From positions 1 through 64,000 of the forward strand of contig JANQOE010000003.1 in the NCBI GenBank assembly GCA_028279245.1: a stretch of DNA of 64,000 nucleotides, given 5' to 3'. A program made the translations under genes and the position numbers. The notes beneath the pieces are model-generated. The model saw nothing but the letters and a program-made list of their open reading frames with translations, searched no databases and had not been told where the DNA came from. Positions 1-11,696 of this stretch are shown here, piece by piece. Numbering within the stretch: position 1 is the stretch's first letter; the number at the start of each line of letters is the position of its first letter. This stretch comes from Alphaproteobacteria bacterium. GTDB taxonomy: Bacteria; Pseudomonadota; Alphaproteobacteria; UBA6615.

Positions 1-250
1 CATAGCGGTGAATGATCAGACTGCCTGACAACGGCCAGCGTTGACGGGCCTCGTCCTCGACCGCCTGCAGCATCTTCTCGGTCATGCCGGGATAATGCTC
101 CAGCGCCATGGTCGTGATCGGCGCGTCCGCCCCGGTGATCTCCCGCACCAGGCCGACAAAACTCACCACCGCGCCGACATCAGCGGCGGTGCCCGTCAAT
201 TCCTCCAGACACGCGCCGACATCGAAGTCTTCGCGTTGCACGACAACCAT
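1..250 (-). CDS. moaE: Molybdopterin synthase catalytic subunit MoaE (3' end cut by window edge)
   Basis: MoaE pairs with thiocarboxylated MoaD to convert precursor Z (cPMP) into molybdopterin in the cytoplasm. The reverse strand reads MVVVQREDFDVG, then a segment with VSFVGLVREITG and LEHYPGMTEK, which is the typical MoaE core. The ATG is at 248-250, three bases after the moaD stop, so the two subunits are co-translated. About 83 residues are present. The C-terminal part with the catalytic lysine lies outside the window. Family assignment is firm; completeness cannot be judged. Confidence 0.9.
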   Translation of the reverse strand, partial: MVVVQREDFDVGACLEELTGTAADVGAVVSFVGLVREITGADAPITTMALEHYPGMTEKMLQAVEDEARQRWPLSGSLIIHRY

Positions 251-253
251 CGT

Positions 254-505
254 CTATCCACCCGTCACCGGCGGGAAGAACGCCACCTCGTCACCCGCCG
301 AAATCGCCGCATCGGGCTGCGCAAAGTCCTGATTGACTGCGCAACGCACCGCCTTCATGTCGGCGAGGGCCGCCGCATGAGCATCGCTAAGGCCACGCAG
401 ATGGTCGACCAGCTCCGCCACCGTCGTGACCGACGGCGGCAGATCGACGTCTTCCTCGGCGTGGCCGATGCGCGTGCGTAACCAGGCGAAATACAGAACC
501 TTCAT
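254..505 (-). CDS. moaD: Molybdopterin synthase sulfur carrier subunit MoaD
   Basis: This small ubiquitin-like sulfur carrier of 83 residues begins MKVLYFAWLRTRIG and ends FFPPVTGG. The terminal Gly-Gly is adenylated and thiocarboxylated before sulfur transfer in MoaE. The ORF track gives a longer version (to 568), but that start lies inside moeA. The ATG at 503-505 gives the normal family length and sits seven bases after the moeA stop. The gene order moeA-moaD-moaE on one strand supports a molybdenum cofactor operon. Confidence 0.95.
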   Translation of the reverse strand: MKVLYFAWLRTRIGHAEEDVDLPPSVTTVAELVDHLRGLSDAHAAALADMKAVRCAVNQDFAQPDAAISAGDEVAFFPPVTGG

Positions 506-512
506 CGTCGTC

Positions 513-1760
513 CTAGCGCAATGTGGCGAAGGGAATGAAGCCGACACTATCACCCGGGGCCACCGCAACGGTATCCTCCGGCAGCACCACCAGGCCTTCC
601 GAGGCGACGAACGACATCAAATTGCCGGCACCTTCCTGCGGATACTTCACCGCATTGGACATGCCATTGGGACCCGTCGTGAGCCGCGCTCGCACGAACT
701 CGCGACGGCCACCTTTCTTCCGATGCGCAAAGTCCGCCCGCACCGGATGCGCCACCGGCGCCTCGTCCGCCGCCCCGGCCAATCGGAGTATCAGCCGCCG
801 GGCCACCATCATGAAGGTCACCATCACCGCCGCCGGGTTGCCGGGCAGGCCGACCACCGGGGTGTTACACACCTGCCCCATCATCATTGGCCGCCCCGGC
901 TTGATCGCCAGCTTCCAGAAATGCACCGCCCCAAGTTCGCCGAGGGCCGCCGCGACATGGTCCTCCTCACCGACAGACGCCCCGCCGGACGTTAGCAGGA
1001 GGTCGAACCGATCGGCCTGCGCTAGACAGCCGCGCACCGCTTCGGCCCGATCCGGCAGGATCCCCAAGTCCTCGACCGCGCAACCCAGGTCCCGCAGCGC
1101 CCCCATCAGCGCATAGCGGTTCGCATCGAAGATCCCGTCGGCGGCACGGTCGGCACCCGGCTCATGCACCTCGTCCCCGGTCGAGCACAGCCCAACACGC
1201 AGCTGCCGGCGCACCGCCAGAGTGCGCTGCCCAACCGACGCCGCAACGCCAAGGTCCTCCGCCCGCAGCCGCCGGCCCGCCGCCAGCACTTTGTCACCGG
1301 CACGGATGTCTTCGCCCCGGCACCGGCGATTGGCGCCCAGGCGCAAACCAGTCGGTAGCGACACGGTATCACCGTCGGCCCGGCAATCCTCCTGCATGGC
1401 GACCGTATCCAGACCCGCCGGCATCGGCGCACCGGTGAAAATCCGGATAGCCTTGCCGCCGCGCGCCTCGCGACCCAACCCCGCGCCGGCAACAGCGCGG
1501 CCGCCAACCGGCAGCCGCGTGTCCCCATCCGGCTTCAGGTCAGCAAAGCGCACCGCATACCCATCGACCGCCGAATTGTCGTGCGGCGGCACATCGAGCG
1601 TCGCGACGATATCGGCCGCCAGAATGCGCCCGCCCGCCGCCGCCAGCGCCACGGTCTCCACTTCCGTGACCGCGTCCAACCGCGTCCGGATCAGCTCGAG
1701 CGCCTTGTCCAGCGGCAACAGCCCGCCACCATGCGCGAAACAGTCATCCGAAAGCTGCAA
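513..1760 (-). CDS. moeA: Molybdopterin molybdenumtransferase MoeA
   Basis: MoeA inserts molybdate into adenylylated molybdopterin to give the active cofactor. The 415-residue protein has the family length. It shows DVPPHDNSAVDGYAVR near residues 57-72, TSGGASVGEEDHV in the central MoCF-binding domain and GLPGNPAAVM in the later part. The C-terminal beta-barrel (MoeA domain IV) closes the protein. It is the first gene of the moeA-moaD-moaE run. No ModE-type or riboswitch signal was recognised upstream, and pgsA lies 63 bases before it on the same strand. Confidence 0.95.
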   Translation of the reverse strand: MQLSDDCFAHGGGLLPLDKALELIRTRLDAVTEVETVALAAAGGRILAADIVATLDVPPHDNSAVDGYAVRFADLKPDGDTRLPVGGRAVAGAGLGREARGGKAIRIFTGAPMPAGLDTVAMQEDCRADGDTVSLPTGLRLGANRRCRGEDIRAGDKVLAAGRRLRAEDLGVAASVGQRTLAVRRQLRVGLCSTGDEVHEPGADRAADGIFDANRYALMGALRDLGCAVEDLGILPDRAEAVRGCLAQADRFDLLLTSGGASVGEEDHVAAALGELGAVHFWKLAIKPGRPMMMGQVCNTPVVGLPGNPAAVMVTFMMVARRLILRLAGAADEAPVAHPVRADFAHRKKGGRREFVRARLTTGPNGMSNAVKYPQEGAGNLMSFVASEGLVVLPEDTVAVAPGDSVGFIPFATLR

Positions 1761-1823
1761 GCGGCCTCGCTCTCAACGTCGATCCGTAGCCGAAATATAG
1801 GCCCAATCGCCCGTGCCGGCAGC

Positions 1824-2396
1824 CTAGCTGCTTGAGCCGCCCCGCGGCGACGCCGCGTTGATGTGGCGGAACCCGACCATCAGATAGTCGAATCCGGTCA
1901 CGAGGGTCAGCAGCCCAGCGATCCATAGCATCGCGTCGCCGATCTTCGCCGCGTGCAGTTCGGTCGCCACCGGGCCGATAATGACGAAAGCGATCGCCAC
2001 CAGTTGCACCGCCGTCTTCCACTTCGCCAACCGGCTGACCGGTAACGGCACCCGGCACTCCGCCAGAAACTCCCGCAGGCCGGTGACGACGATTTCCCGG
2101 CACAGGATCAACAGCGCCGGCACCAGCGCCCAGCCCCGCAGATCGTCCGTGCCGGCCAAGGCCAGTAGCACCGCCGCCACCAGGATCTTATCAGCGATCG
2201 GGTCGAGCAGCCGGCCCAGATCGGTCTGGATCGACATCACCCGCGCCAGGTAGCCATCGAAATAGTCGGTGACCGACGCCAGGATGAACAAGCCAAGCGC
2301 GGTCCAACGCGCGGCATCCTGTGGCACGAAGATCAGCGCGACGATCACCGGCACCAGCAGGATGCGGAGAATGGTTAGGGCATTCGGCAGGTTCAT
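1824..2396 (-). CDS. pgsA: CDP-diacylglycerol--glycerol-3-phosphate 3-phosphatidyltransferase
   Basis: This inner-membrane enzyme commits CDP-diacylglycerol to phosphatidylglycerol synthesis. The 190-residue protein begins MNLPNALTILRILLVP, a typical PgsA N-terminus. It carries the CDP-alcohol phosphotransferase signature as DYFDGYLAR...GRLLDPIADK, with the spaced aspartates intact. Several hydrophobic membrane segments follow. It starts nine bases after the uvrC stop, and uvrC-pgsA linkage is common in proteobacteria. A Ser-rich tail ends the protein. Confidence 0.93.
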   Translation of the reverse strand: MNLPNALTILRILLVPVIVALIFVPQDAARWTALGLFILASVTDYFDGYLARVMSIQTDLGRLLDPIADKILVAAVLLALAGTDDLRGWALVPALLILCREIVVTGLREFLAECRVPLPVSRLAKWKTAVQLVAIAFVIIGPVATELHAAKIGDAMLWIAGLLTLVTGFDYLMVGFRHINAASPRGGSSS

Positions 2397-2405
2397 AACC
2401 AGAAC

Positions 2406-4271
2406 TCAGCTGTCCTCCCGGAAATGATCGTAAACCCGTTTCGCCAGGGCCTTGCTCACACCTTCGACACTCTCCAGGTCGTCCAGACCGGCCCGGGAAA
2501 CGGCCTTGGCCGACCCGAAGTGATTGAGCAGCGCCCGCTTCCGGCGCGGCCCGACCCCAGGGACGGTATCGAGCGGATTCTCTCCCATCGCCTTCGCGCG
2601 CCGCGCCCGGTGTCCGCCAATCGCGAACCGATGCGCCTCGTCGCGCAGGCGCTGCAAGAAGTAAAGGCGAGGATCCCGTTCATCAAGCCGAAAGGGGGAC
2701 TGATCGGGCGGGAAGAAACGCTCCCGCCCGGCATCTCGGTCCGGCCCCTTGGCGATCGACGCCATTGGCACATCTTCGATGCCCAGTTCGGCCATGATAC
2801 CGAGGGCCGCGTTCAATTGACCCTTGCCGCCATCCAGCAGGACCAGATCCGGCCATTGGCCGCCGCTGCGGTCCGGGTCCTCCTTCTGCGCCCGAGAGAA
2901 CCGGCGGGTCAGAACTTCACGCATCATCGCATAGTCATCGCCCGTCACATCGGTCCGGATGTTGAAACGACGGTAGGCATTGCGCATGAACCCATCCGGC
3001 CCGGCGACGATCATTGCACCGATCGGGTTGGTGCCGGAGATATGCGAGTTGTCGTAGACCTCGATCCGCTCCGGCATTGCGTCCAGCCGGAACACCTCCT
3101 GCACACCTTCCAACAGCCGCCGCTGCGAGGAACTCTCGGCCAACCGCCGCCCCAGCGCTTCCCGTGCGTTGCGCAGCGCATGATCGACGATGTTCCGCCG
3201 CGCCCCCCGCTGCGGCACGGTCAGCCGCACCCGCCGTTGCGCCCGCACTGACAGCGCTTCCGCCAGCAGTTCCTGCTGCCGCACCGGGTGACTCAACAGC
3301 ACCTCGCGCGGCGGCGACTTGTTTTCATAGAACTGTCCGACGAACGCCGTCAGCACCTCGGCCGTCTCCAGCCCGCGCTCATGCCGAGGATAGTAGGCCC
3401 GGTTGCCGTTGTTTCGTCCGGCGCGGAAGAAGAACACCTGCACACCGATCTGCCCGGCTTCTTCGTGGGCCGCGATAATGTCGGCATCGACCAGATTTGT
3501 CCCCTCGACATTGATGTCTTGGTGCGCCTGGATCTGCGCCATCGCCCGGATCCGGTCGCGGAAACGCGCCGCCACCTCGAATTCCAACGCATCGCTCGCC
3601 GACTGCATAGCGTTCGCCATCCGGTCTTTGACCGTGTGACTGCGGCCGGTCAGGAAGGACTTCGCTTCGTCGACCAGCGCCGCGTAGTCCCCGTCGGAGA
3701 TGCGGCCGACGCAAGGCGCACTGCAGCGCTTCAGTTGGTATTTGAGACAAGGCCGGGTGCGCGACTTGAACACCGCGTCGGAACAGGTGCGCAGCAGGAA
3801 GGCCCGCTCCAGCGCACTCAGCGTGCGGCGAACCGCGCCGGCCGACGCAAATGGCCCGAAGAACGCGCCCGGCTTGTTCCGCGCCCCGCGGTACATCACC
3901 GCCTGTGGCCAGTCCTGATGGGTTGTCAGTTGGATATAGGGAAAACTTTTGTCGTCACGGAACAGGACATTGTAGCGCGGCTTCAGTTTCTTGATGAGGT
4001 TCGACTCAAGCAGCAGCGCCTCGACCTCGGTTTCCGTGGTCACCACCTCCAGCGACTGCGTCTCCGCCACCATGCGCTGCAGGCGCGGCGGCAGCCGTCC
4101 CGGTTGGGTGTAGGTGACCACCCGGCGCTTCAAGTTGCGCGCCTTGCCGACATAGAGCGCCTCGCCGCCGCGATCGAGCATGCGGTAGACTCCCGGGCCG
4201 CCACTCAAAAGACGTAGCTGTGACTTGATCGCGGCAATTCCGCGCGAAAGGTCGACGGACCCGTCACTCAT
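2406..4271 (-). CDS. uvrC: Excinuclease ABC subunit C (UvrC)
   Basis: UvrC makes the dual incisions in nucleotide excision repair after UvrB loads on damage. The 621-residue protein has an N-terminal GIY-YIG nuclease domain (GVYRMLDRGGEALYVGKARN, about residues 27-46). A central UVR segment for UvrB contact lies near residue 200. The RNase H-like endonuclease domain contains EVYDNSHISG and LVLLDGGKGQLN. A C-terminal helix-hairpin-helix pair includes DTVPGVGPRRKRALL. The length is normal. uvrB lies just 1.3 kb upstream on the same strand, which is less usual than a dispersed arrangement. Confidence 0.97.
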   Translation of the reverse strand: MSDGSVDLSRGIAAIKSQLRLLSGGPGVYRMLDRGGEALYVGKARNLKRRVVTYTQPGRLPPRLQRMVAETQSLEVVTTETEVEALLLESNLIKKLKPRYNVLFRDDKSFPYIQLTTHQDWPQAVMYRGARNKPGAFFGPFASAGAVRRTLSALERAFLLRTCSDAVFKSRTRPCLKYQLKRCSAPCVGRISDGDYAALVDEAKSFLTGRSHTVKDRMANAMQSASDALEFEVAARFRDRIRAMAQIQAHQDINVEGTNLVDADIIAAHEEAGQIGVQVFFFRAGRNNGNRAYYPRHERGLETAEVLTAFVGQFYENKSPPREVLLSHPVRQQELLAEALSVRAQRRVRLTVPQRGARRNIVDHALRNAREALGRRLAESSSQRRLLEGVQEVFRLDAMPERIEVYDNSHISGTNPIGAMIVAGPDGFMRNAYRRFNIRTDVTGDDYAMMREVLTRRFSRAQKEDPDRSGGQWPDLVLLDGGKGQLNAALGIMAELGIEDVPMASIAKGPDRDAGRERFFPPDQSPFRLDERDPRLYFLQRLRDEAHRFAIGGHRARRAKAMGENPLDTVPGVGPRRKRALLNHFGSAKAVSRAGLDDLESVEGVSKALAKRVYDHFREDS

Positions 4272-4611
4272 CGGCGCAAAACTCCACCCGGCCGATTATC
4301 CACGATTCCTGTGGACAAGTTTGTGCAGAAAGTCGCTTCGGGCACCTTAGGACAAGCGCCACCAACCCTTCCGACCCTCTTGCACAAAAAATAGGCAAAA
4401 TCACTAACACATTGATTATATTATATAAACAACAAGTCAACAGCGAACCGATCAGCAAAAAGCGACATGATCGAGGTGTGTGGCGGATTTGTGACACGGG
4501 TCCAGACGCATGTGCAAAACTTGGACTCACGGAGCCCGGCAAACCCCACCTAACCCGTAGAAAGTAAAGTCGATTCCGGTATACCCAAACCGCGCCGCCG
4601 AACCGCCGAGG
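4272..4611. promoter_or_regulatory. AT-rich intergenic region with two inverted DnaA-box-like sites and a promoter-like segment
   Basis: This 340-base gap has no convincing gene; the ORF 4264..4542 looks like noise. Positions 4296-4304 (TTATCCACG) and 4310-4318 (TGTGGACAA, reverse TTGTCCACA) are each one base from the consensus DnaA box and point towards each other. Positions about 4385-4440 are strikingly AT-rich for this GC-rich genome. On the minus strand this stretch contains TTGACT (4435-4440) and overlapping TATAAT hexamers (4415-4425), a possible uvrC promoter, but the 14-base or shorter spacing is suboptimal. Three GANTC (CcrM-type) sites are also present. The region could be a DnaA-controlled promoter or an origin-like element. 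Confidence 0.4.
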
Positions 4612-5559
4612 CTACCGGATATTGGAGAACAGCGGCTCGAACAACGTCGCCGAATAGGCCAGATACAACAGTCGCAGTCCCGACGTTTCGACCCGCGACA
4701 GCGGCCGGCTCCCCAGCAACACCAGCAGCACCACAACCGTGACGGCTACCAACACCCAGGTGTCGAACAGCAACAGTTGCGACGTCGCATCCGAACCCAA
4801 CACGGCAACGACGCCAGCATTCAACAACAACGCCGTCACCACATAAGCTAACAAACCCGACGTCTCGTTGGACCACCGGTCGTCGTCAAGTTGCGGCAGG
4901 GCACGCAGCGCCGCGAAGCCGATGGCCGCCGGTAACAGCAACGCGCCCGCTGCACTGGCTTGCAGACCGACATTTGGCGCAAGCAGCGTTGAGCCCCGCA
5001 CCATCAGGACCGACGCAACCAGCAACAGCACCACACCGCCAAGCGGCTGCCATGCGCCGAACAACAACACGCGCCAACGTAATGTCGGGTCCAGTCGGAA
5101 TGTCATGCCCTCGGCCGCCGTGACGACAAGCAGCCAGAAATAGCCGCCCGCGGCGGCAAGCAACAGCACGCCTTCCCAGCGCACCAACGCACCGTCCCGC
5201 GCAAACAGCAACAGCAACAGCGTTGCCGCGATCAGTGCGCCCATGTCGCGCCAGGCGCCCGCCGTCACCCGCGGCGCCTGCTGACCGGACGCGTGCAGCC
5301 CCAAACCGAGCAGCAGCAAAAGCATCTGCACGCCGATGACGGCGCCGCCCGCCATACCCGGCGCGCCGATCAACGCCGCCACCGCCAACAAGATCGCCAT
5401 CGGCGCAGCAAATGCGGTCACCAACACACATGATTGCAGCGGCGCCGGCACCGCGAGCGCCAGCGACACCCGCGCGCTACCGACCAGCAGCCACCGCGCC
5501 CCGTGCAGCAGCAACGCAAACGCCGCCCCAATCTGAATGAGGCCGGCAACCGCTGTCAT
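4612..5559 (-). CDS. Multi-pass membrane protein resembling a degenerate Ca2+/cation antiporter (CaCA fold)
   Basis: The 315-residue, highly hydrophobic protein has about ten membrane segments. Two stretches align by eye with the alpha-repeats of YrbG-type sodium/calcium exchangers. Around residues 25-70, LVGSARVSLALAVPAPLQSC leads into a segment matching the FGTSAPE...GNVVG region without gaps, but the catalytic glutamate is methionine and the asparagine is alanine. The second repeat, starting near GGVVLLLVASVLMVRGSTLL, has GFAALRA where GTSLPEL is expected. Ion transport of the usual kind is therefore doubtful. It lies 15 bases downstream of uvrB, so it is probably co-transcribed. The function is unknown, and the family link is my inference. 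Confidence 0.55.
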   Translation of the reverse strand: MTAVAGLIQIGAAFALLLHGARWLLVGSARVSLALAVPAPLQSCVLVTAFAAPMAILLAVAALIGAPGMAGGAVIGVQMLLLLLGLGLHASGQQAPRVTAGAWRDMGALIAATLLLLLFARDGALVRWEGVLLLAAAGGYFWLLVVTAAEGMTFRLDPTLRWRVLLFGAWQPLGGVVLLLVASVLMVRGSTLLAPNVGLQASAAGALLLPAAIGFAALRALPQLDDDRWSNETSGLLAYVVTALLLNAGVVAVLGSDATSQLLLFDTWVLVAVTVVVLLVLLGSRPLSRVETSGLRLLYLAYSATLFEPLFSNIR

Positions 5560-5574
5560 GACTCGACGAAACGC

Positions 5575-7737
<2,163 letters not shown>

Positions 7738-7828
7738 GGCGCCTGACGAGTCCCGCCCGCAGCTTGCCCGCTTGCCTCCTGACAGGCCCCAGGCTTAGGT
7801 TCTCGCGGACCCAGCAACAGGCAGCTAG

Positions 7829-9034
<1,206 letters not shown>

Positions 9035-9075
9035 CCATGGCCGATTAGCCTGGACTCGGCTCCGCGCTGGTGAAA

Positions 9076-9122
9076 CCATGATGGTCTAAAGATGAACTAA
9101 TCAAAAGGAGGGACCATCATGG
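9076..9122 (+). promoter_or_regulatory. 11-bp inverted repeat enclosing the Shine-Dalgarno and the start codon of the EF-G-like gene
   Basis: CCATGATGGTC at 9076-9086 is the exact reverse complement of GACCATCATGG at 9112-9122. The ATG start (9119-9121) lies within the second arm, and the strong Shine-Dalgarno AAGGAGG (about 9105-9111) lies in the 25-base loop directly before it. In the mRNA this could form a hairpin that hides the start codon, suggesting translational or temperature-dependent control. It could also be an operator site. The pairing is seen directly; the function is inference. Confidence 0.5.
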
Positions 9123-11146
9123 CGGATGCAAACGGCGCCCGCTGCGCCGCTCTTGTCGGGCACTATCTCAGCGGCAAAACCACCTTGATGGAGGCTCTCC
9201 TTTATACGGCGAAGGCGGTGACCCGCAAGGGCACGACCAAAGAAGGCAACACTGTCGGCGACAGCAGTCCGGTCGCCCGCGCCCGTGGCATGAGTGTCGA
9301 GTTATCGGCCGCCCAGTGCCAGTTCATGGGCGACGGCTGGACCTTGATCGACTGTCCCGGCTCTATCGAGTTCGCGCAGGAAGCAACCAACGTCTTGCCG
9401 GTCGTCGACGTCGCCGTCGTTGTCTGCGAGGCCGATACCAGCAAGACCCTTGGCCTTGCCCCGCTGTTCAAGTTCCTCGACGACCACAAAATCCCGCACA
9501 TCGTCTACATCAACAAACTGGACCACCCCCACGCGCGCATTGGCGATGTCCTGGAATCGCTGCAGTCCGTGTCCCAACGCCCCTTGGTGCTGCGGCAAGT
9601 GCCGATCCAGGATGGCGATGCGATCACCGGCTACGTCGACCTGATCAGCGAACGCGCCTACTCCTACAAGCCGGGCCAGAGCTCGGCGCTGATCGAAATC
9701 CCCGACAGCATGCAGGACGAAGAACAGATCGCCCGCCAGGAGCTGCTCGAAGCCTTGGCCGATTTCGACGACAACCTCTTGGAACAACTGCTCGAGGACG
9801 TCGTTCCCGAAAAATCCGAAGTCTACAAACACCTGTCGTCCTCGCTTGCCAAGGACAGCGTCGTGCCGGTCTTGCTCGGCAGCGGCGAAACGATGAGCGG
9901 TGTATTCCGTCTCTGGAAATCATTGCGCCACGACACGCCGTCGGTCAGCACCACCGCCGCCAGCCGCGGCTTCAATCCGGGCAATGATGTCGTCGCGCAA
10001 GTCTTCAAGACCCACTACGCCGCCCACACCGGCAAGCTCAGCCTGGCCCGGGTCTGGAGCGGCGCCATTGCCGAAGGCAGCCACCTCGCCGGCTCCCGCG
10101 TCACCGGTCTTTACAGCCTGTTCGGCGAGAAGCACGAAAAGATCAGCAAGGCCGGCCTCGGCGCGGTCGTCGCGCTGGGCCGCTTGGAGTCAGTCGACCG
10201 CGGTGATGTGCTGACCGCCGAAGGCAAGGGCGAAGCCGGTGATCCGCTTCCCGAGCCACTCGAACCGGTATACGGGCTCGCGGTAAACACGGCGAAACGG
10301 GAGGACGAGGTAAAGCTGAGCGGTGCGGTGCAGAAGCTGGTCGAGGAAGACCCGTCCTATCGCATCGAGCACAACCCCGACACCCATGAAATGGTCCTGT
10401 GGGGCCAGGGTGAGATCCACATCGCCGTGGCGCGCGAAAACTTGCAGCACAAATACAATATCGACGTCACCCTGCGGCCGCCGCAGGTGCCCTACAAAGA
10501 AACCATCCGCAAACCGATCGAACAGCATGCCCGCCACAAAAAACAGTCCGGCGGCCACGGCCAGTTCGGTGACGTGAAGGTGGAGATCAAGCCCCTTGCC
10601 CGTGGCGTCGGTTTCGAGTTCAGCAATCGCATTGTCGGCGGCGCGGTCCCCCGCCAGTTCATTCCGTCGGTCGAGGCCGGTGTCCGCGAGTATTTGAGCC
10701 GCGGTCCCCTCGGCTTCCCCGTCGTCGACTTGACCGTCTGTCTATTCGACGGCCAATTCCACGCCGTCGACAGCTCCGACCAGGCGTTTCGCACCGCCGC
10801 GGCCATAGCCATGCGCGAAGGCATGCCGAAGTGCAATCCGGTGCTGCTGGAACCGGTGTGCAAGGTGGAAATCGACGTGCCCAGCGATCAGACCAGCCGC
10901 GTCAACACGCTGATCACCGGCCGTCGGGGCCAGATCCTCGGCTTTGACGCCAAACCGGGCTGGTCCGGCTGGGACACCGTGCAGGCCTATATGCCACGGG
11001 CCGAGATGCATGACCTGATCATCGAACTGCGGTCGCTCACCCAGGGTGCGGGCACCTTCCGGTTTGAGTTTGACCACCTGGCCGAACTCGCCGGGCGTGA
11101 AGCCGATCAGATCGTCGCGGCCCGTCAGGAGGCCCTGGCCGCCTGA
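9119..11146 (+). CDS. EF-G-like translational GTPase (paralogue, not the main EF-G)
   Basis: This 675-residue protein has the EF-G domain order: a GTPase domain, a beta-barrel domain II, then domains III-V. The P-loop reads GHYLSGKTTL, switch I contains ARGMSVELS, the G3 motif is DCPGSIEF and the G4 motif is NKLDH. Domain IV has SGGHGQFGDVKVEIKP, as in EF-G. The G3 motif lacks the histidine of the usual DTPGHVDF, which activates water for GTP hydrolysis, and has serine instead. This fits the divergent EF-G2-type branch found in many alphaproteobacteria and actinobacteria, whose role is unclear. A strong ribosome binding site (AAGGAGG) precedes the start. It is not in a str operon. Confidence 0.85.
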   Translation: MADANGARCAALVGHYLSGKTTLMEALLYTAKAVTRKGTTKEGNTVGDSSPVARARGMSVELSAAQCQFMGDGWTLIDCPGSIEFAQEATNVLPVVDVAVVVCEADTSKTLGLAPLFKFLDDHKIPHIVYINKLDHPHARIGDVLESLQSVSQRPLVLRQVPIQDGDAITGYVDLISERAYSYKPGQSSALIEIPDSMQDEEQIARQELLEALADFDDNLLEQLLEDVVPEKSEVYKHLSSSLAKDSVVPVLLGSGETMSGVFRLWKSLRHDTPSVSTTAASRGFNPGNDVVAQVFKTHYAAHTGKLSLARVWSGAIAEGSHLAGSRVTGLYSLFGEKHEKISKAGLGAVVALGRLESVDRGDVLTAEGKGEAGDPLPEPLEPVYGLAVNTAKREDEVKLSGAVQKLVEEDPSYRIEHNPDTHEMVLWGQGEIHIAVARENLQHKYNIDVTLRPPQVPYKETIRKPIEQHARHKKQSGGHGQFGDVKVEIKPLARGVGFEFSNRIVGGAVPRQFIPSVEAGVREYLSRGPLGFPVVDLTVCLFDGQFHAVDSSDQAFRTAAAIAMREGMPKCNPVLLEPVCKVEIDVPSDQTSRVNTLITGRRGQILGFDAKPGWSGWDTVQAYMPRAEMHDLIIELRSLTQGAGTFRFEFDHLAELAGREADQIVAARQEALAA

Positions 11147-11173
11147 CATTTTCCCTTGAATCCCGCTGCCCGA

Positions 11174-11206
11174 CCGCCTAAATTAGAATAATTCTAATTT
11201 AGGCGG
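11174..11206. promoter_or_regulatory. 33-bp perfect palindrome upstream of dps (Irr/iron-control-element-like core)
   Basis: Two perfect 16-base arms flank a single central A. The core reads TTAGAATAATTCTAA, matching the TTAGAA-N3-TTCTAA pattern that I recall for Irr (iron response regulator, ICE) sites in alphaproteobacteria. It ends eight bases before the dps ATG and overlaps the GGGG part of its ribosome binding site. The half-site TAGAAT also resembles a -10 hexamer. A Fur-family site controlling an iron-storage type gene is plausible. An RNA hairpin blocking translation is the alternative. Confidence 0.6.
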
Positions 11207-11213
11207 GGTAGAG

Positions 11214-11696
11214 ATGAACCAGACCTCCCAACCGATCGACATCGGCATCGATACAGCGGATCGCGAAGCCATTGCCGCCGGGCTCTCCCGGCTCTTGGCC
11301 GACAGCTACACCTTGTATCTGAAGACTCACAACTTCCATTGGAACGTCACGGGGCCGATGTTCAACACGCTCCACCTTATGTTCGAGACCCAGTATACGG
11401 AGCTGGCGGCGGCGGTGGACGAGATCGCCGAACGCATTCGCGCCCTGGGCCACCCGGCCCCTGGCAGCTATGCGGCCTACGCGAAACTGACGTCGATTAA
11501 CGAGGAAGAAGCCGTGCCGGCGGCTGAAACGATGATCGCCCAACTCGTCGCCGGACAAGAAACGGTTGCTCGCACCGCGCGGGAGGTCTTCCCGACCGCG
11601 GAAAAGGCGGGTGATGAACCGACCGCCGACCTACTAACCCAACGCATGCAGATCCACGAAAAGAATGCGTGGATGCTGCGCAGTATGCTGGCCTAG
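11214..11696 (+). CDS. dps: Dps-family DNA-binding ferritin-like protein
   Basis: Dps proteins form 12-mers that oxidise and store iron and shield DNA during starvation or peroxide stress. The 160-residue protein has the four-helix ferritin fold. It shows the ferroxidase-site pattern [18 protein letters not shown] followed by [20 protein letters not shown] (the His and Asp/Glu ligands). The C-terminal helix contains [14 protein letters not shown]. There is no lysine-rich N-terminal tail, so DNA binding is uncertain. The 33-bp palindrome immediately upstream suggests iron- or peroxide-responsive control. The end overlaps that of pyk, which converges on it. Confidence 0.93.
   Translation: MNQTSQPIDIGIDTADREAIAAGLSRLLADSYTLYLKTHNFHWNVTGPMFNTLHLMFETQYTELAAAVDEIAERIRALGHPAPGSYAAYAKLTSINEEEAVPAAETMIAQLVAGQETVARTAREVFPTAEKAGDEPTADLLTQRMQIHEKNAWMLRSMLA

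Noticed and set aside
4264-4542. 92-codon minus-strand ORF upstream of uvrC
   Set aside because: It spans the AT-rich regulatory gap, has no motif and overlaps the uvrC start. The DnaA-box-like sites lie within it.
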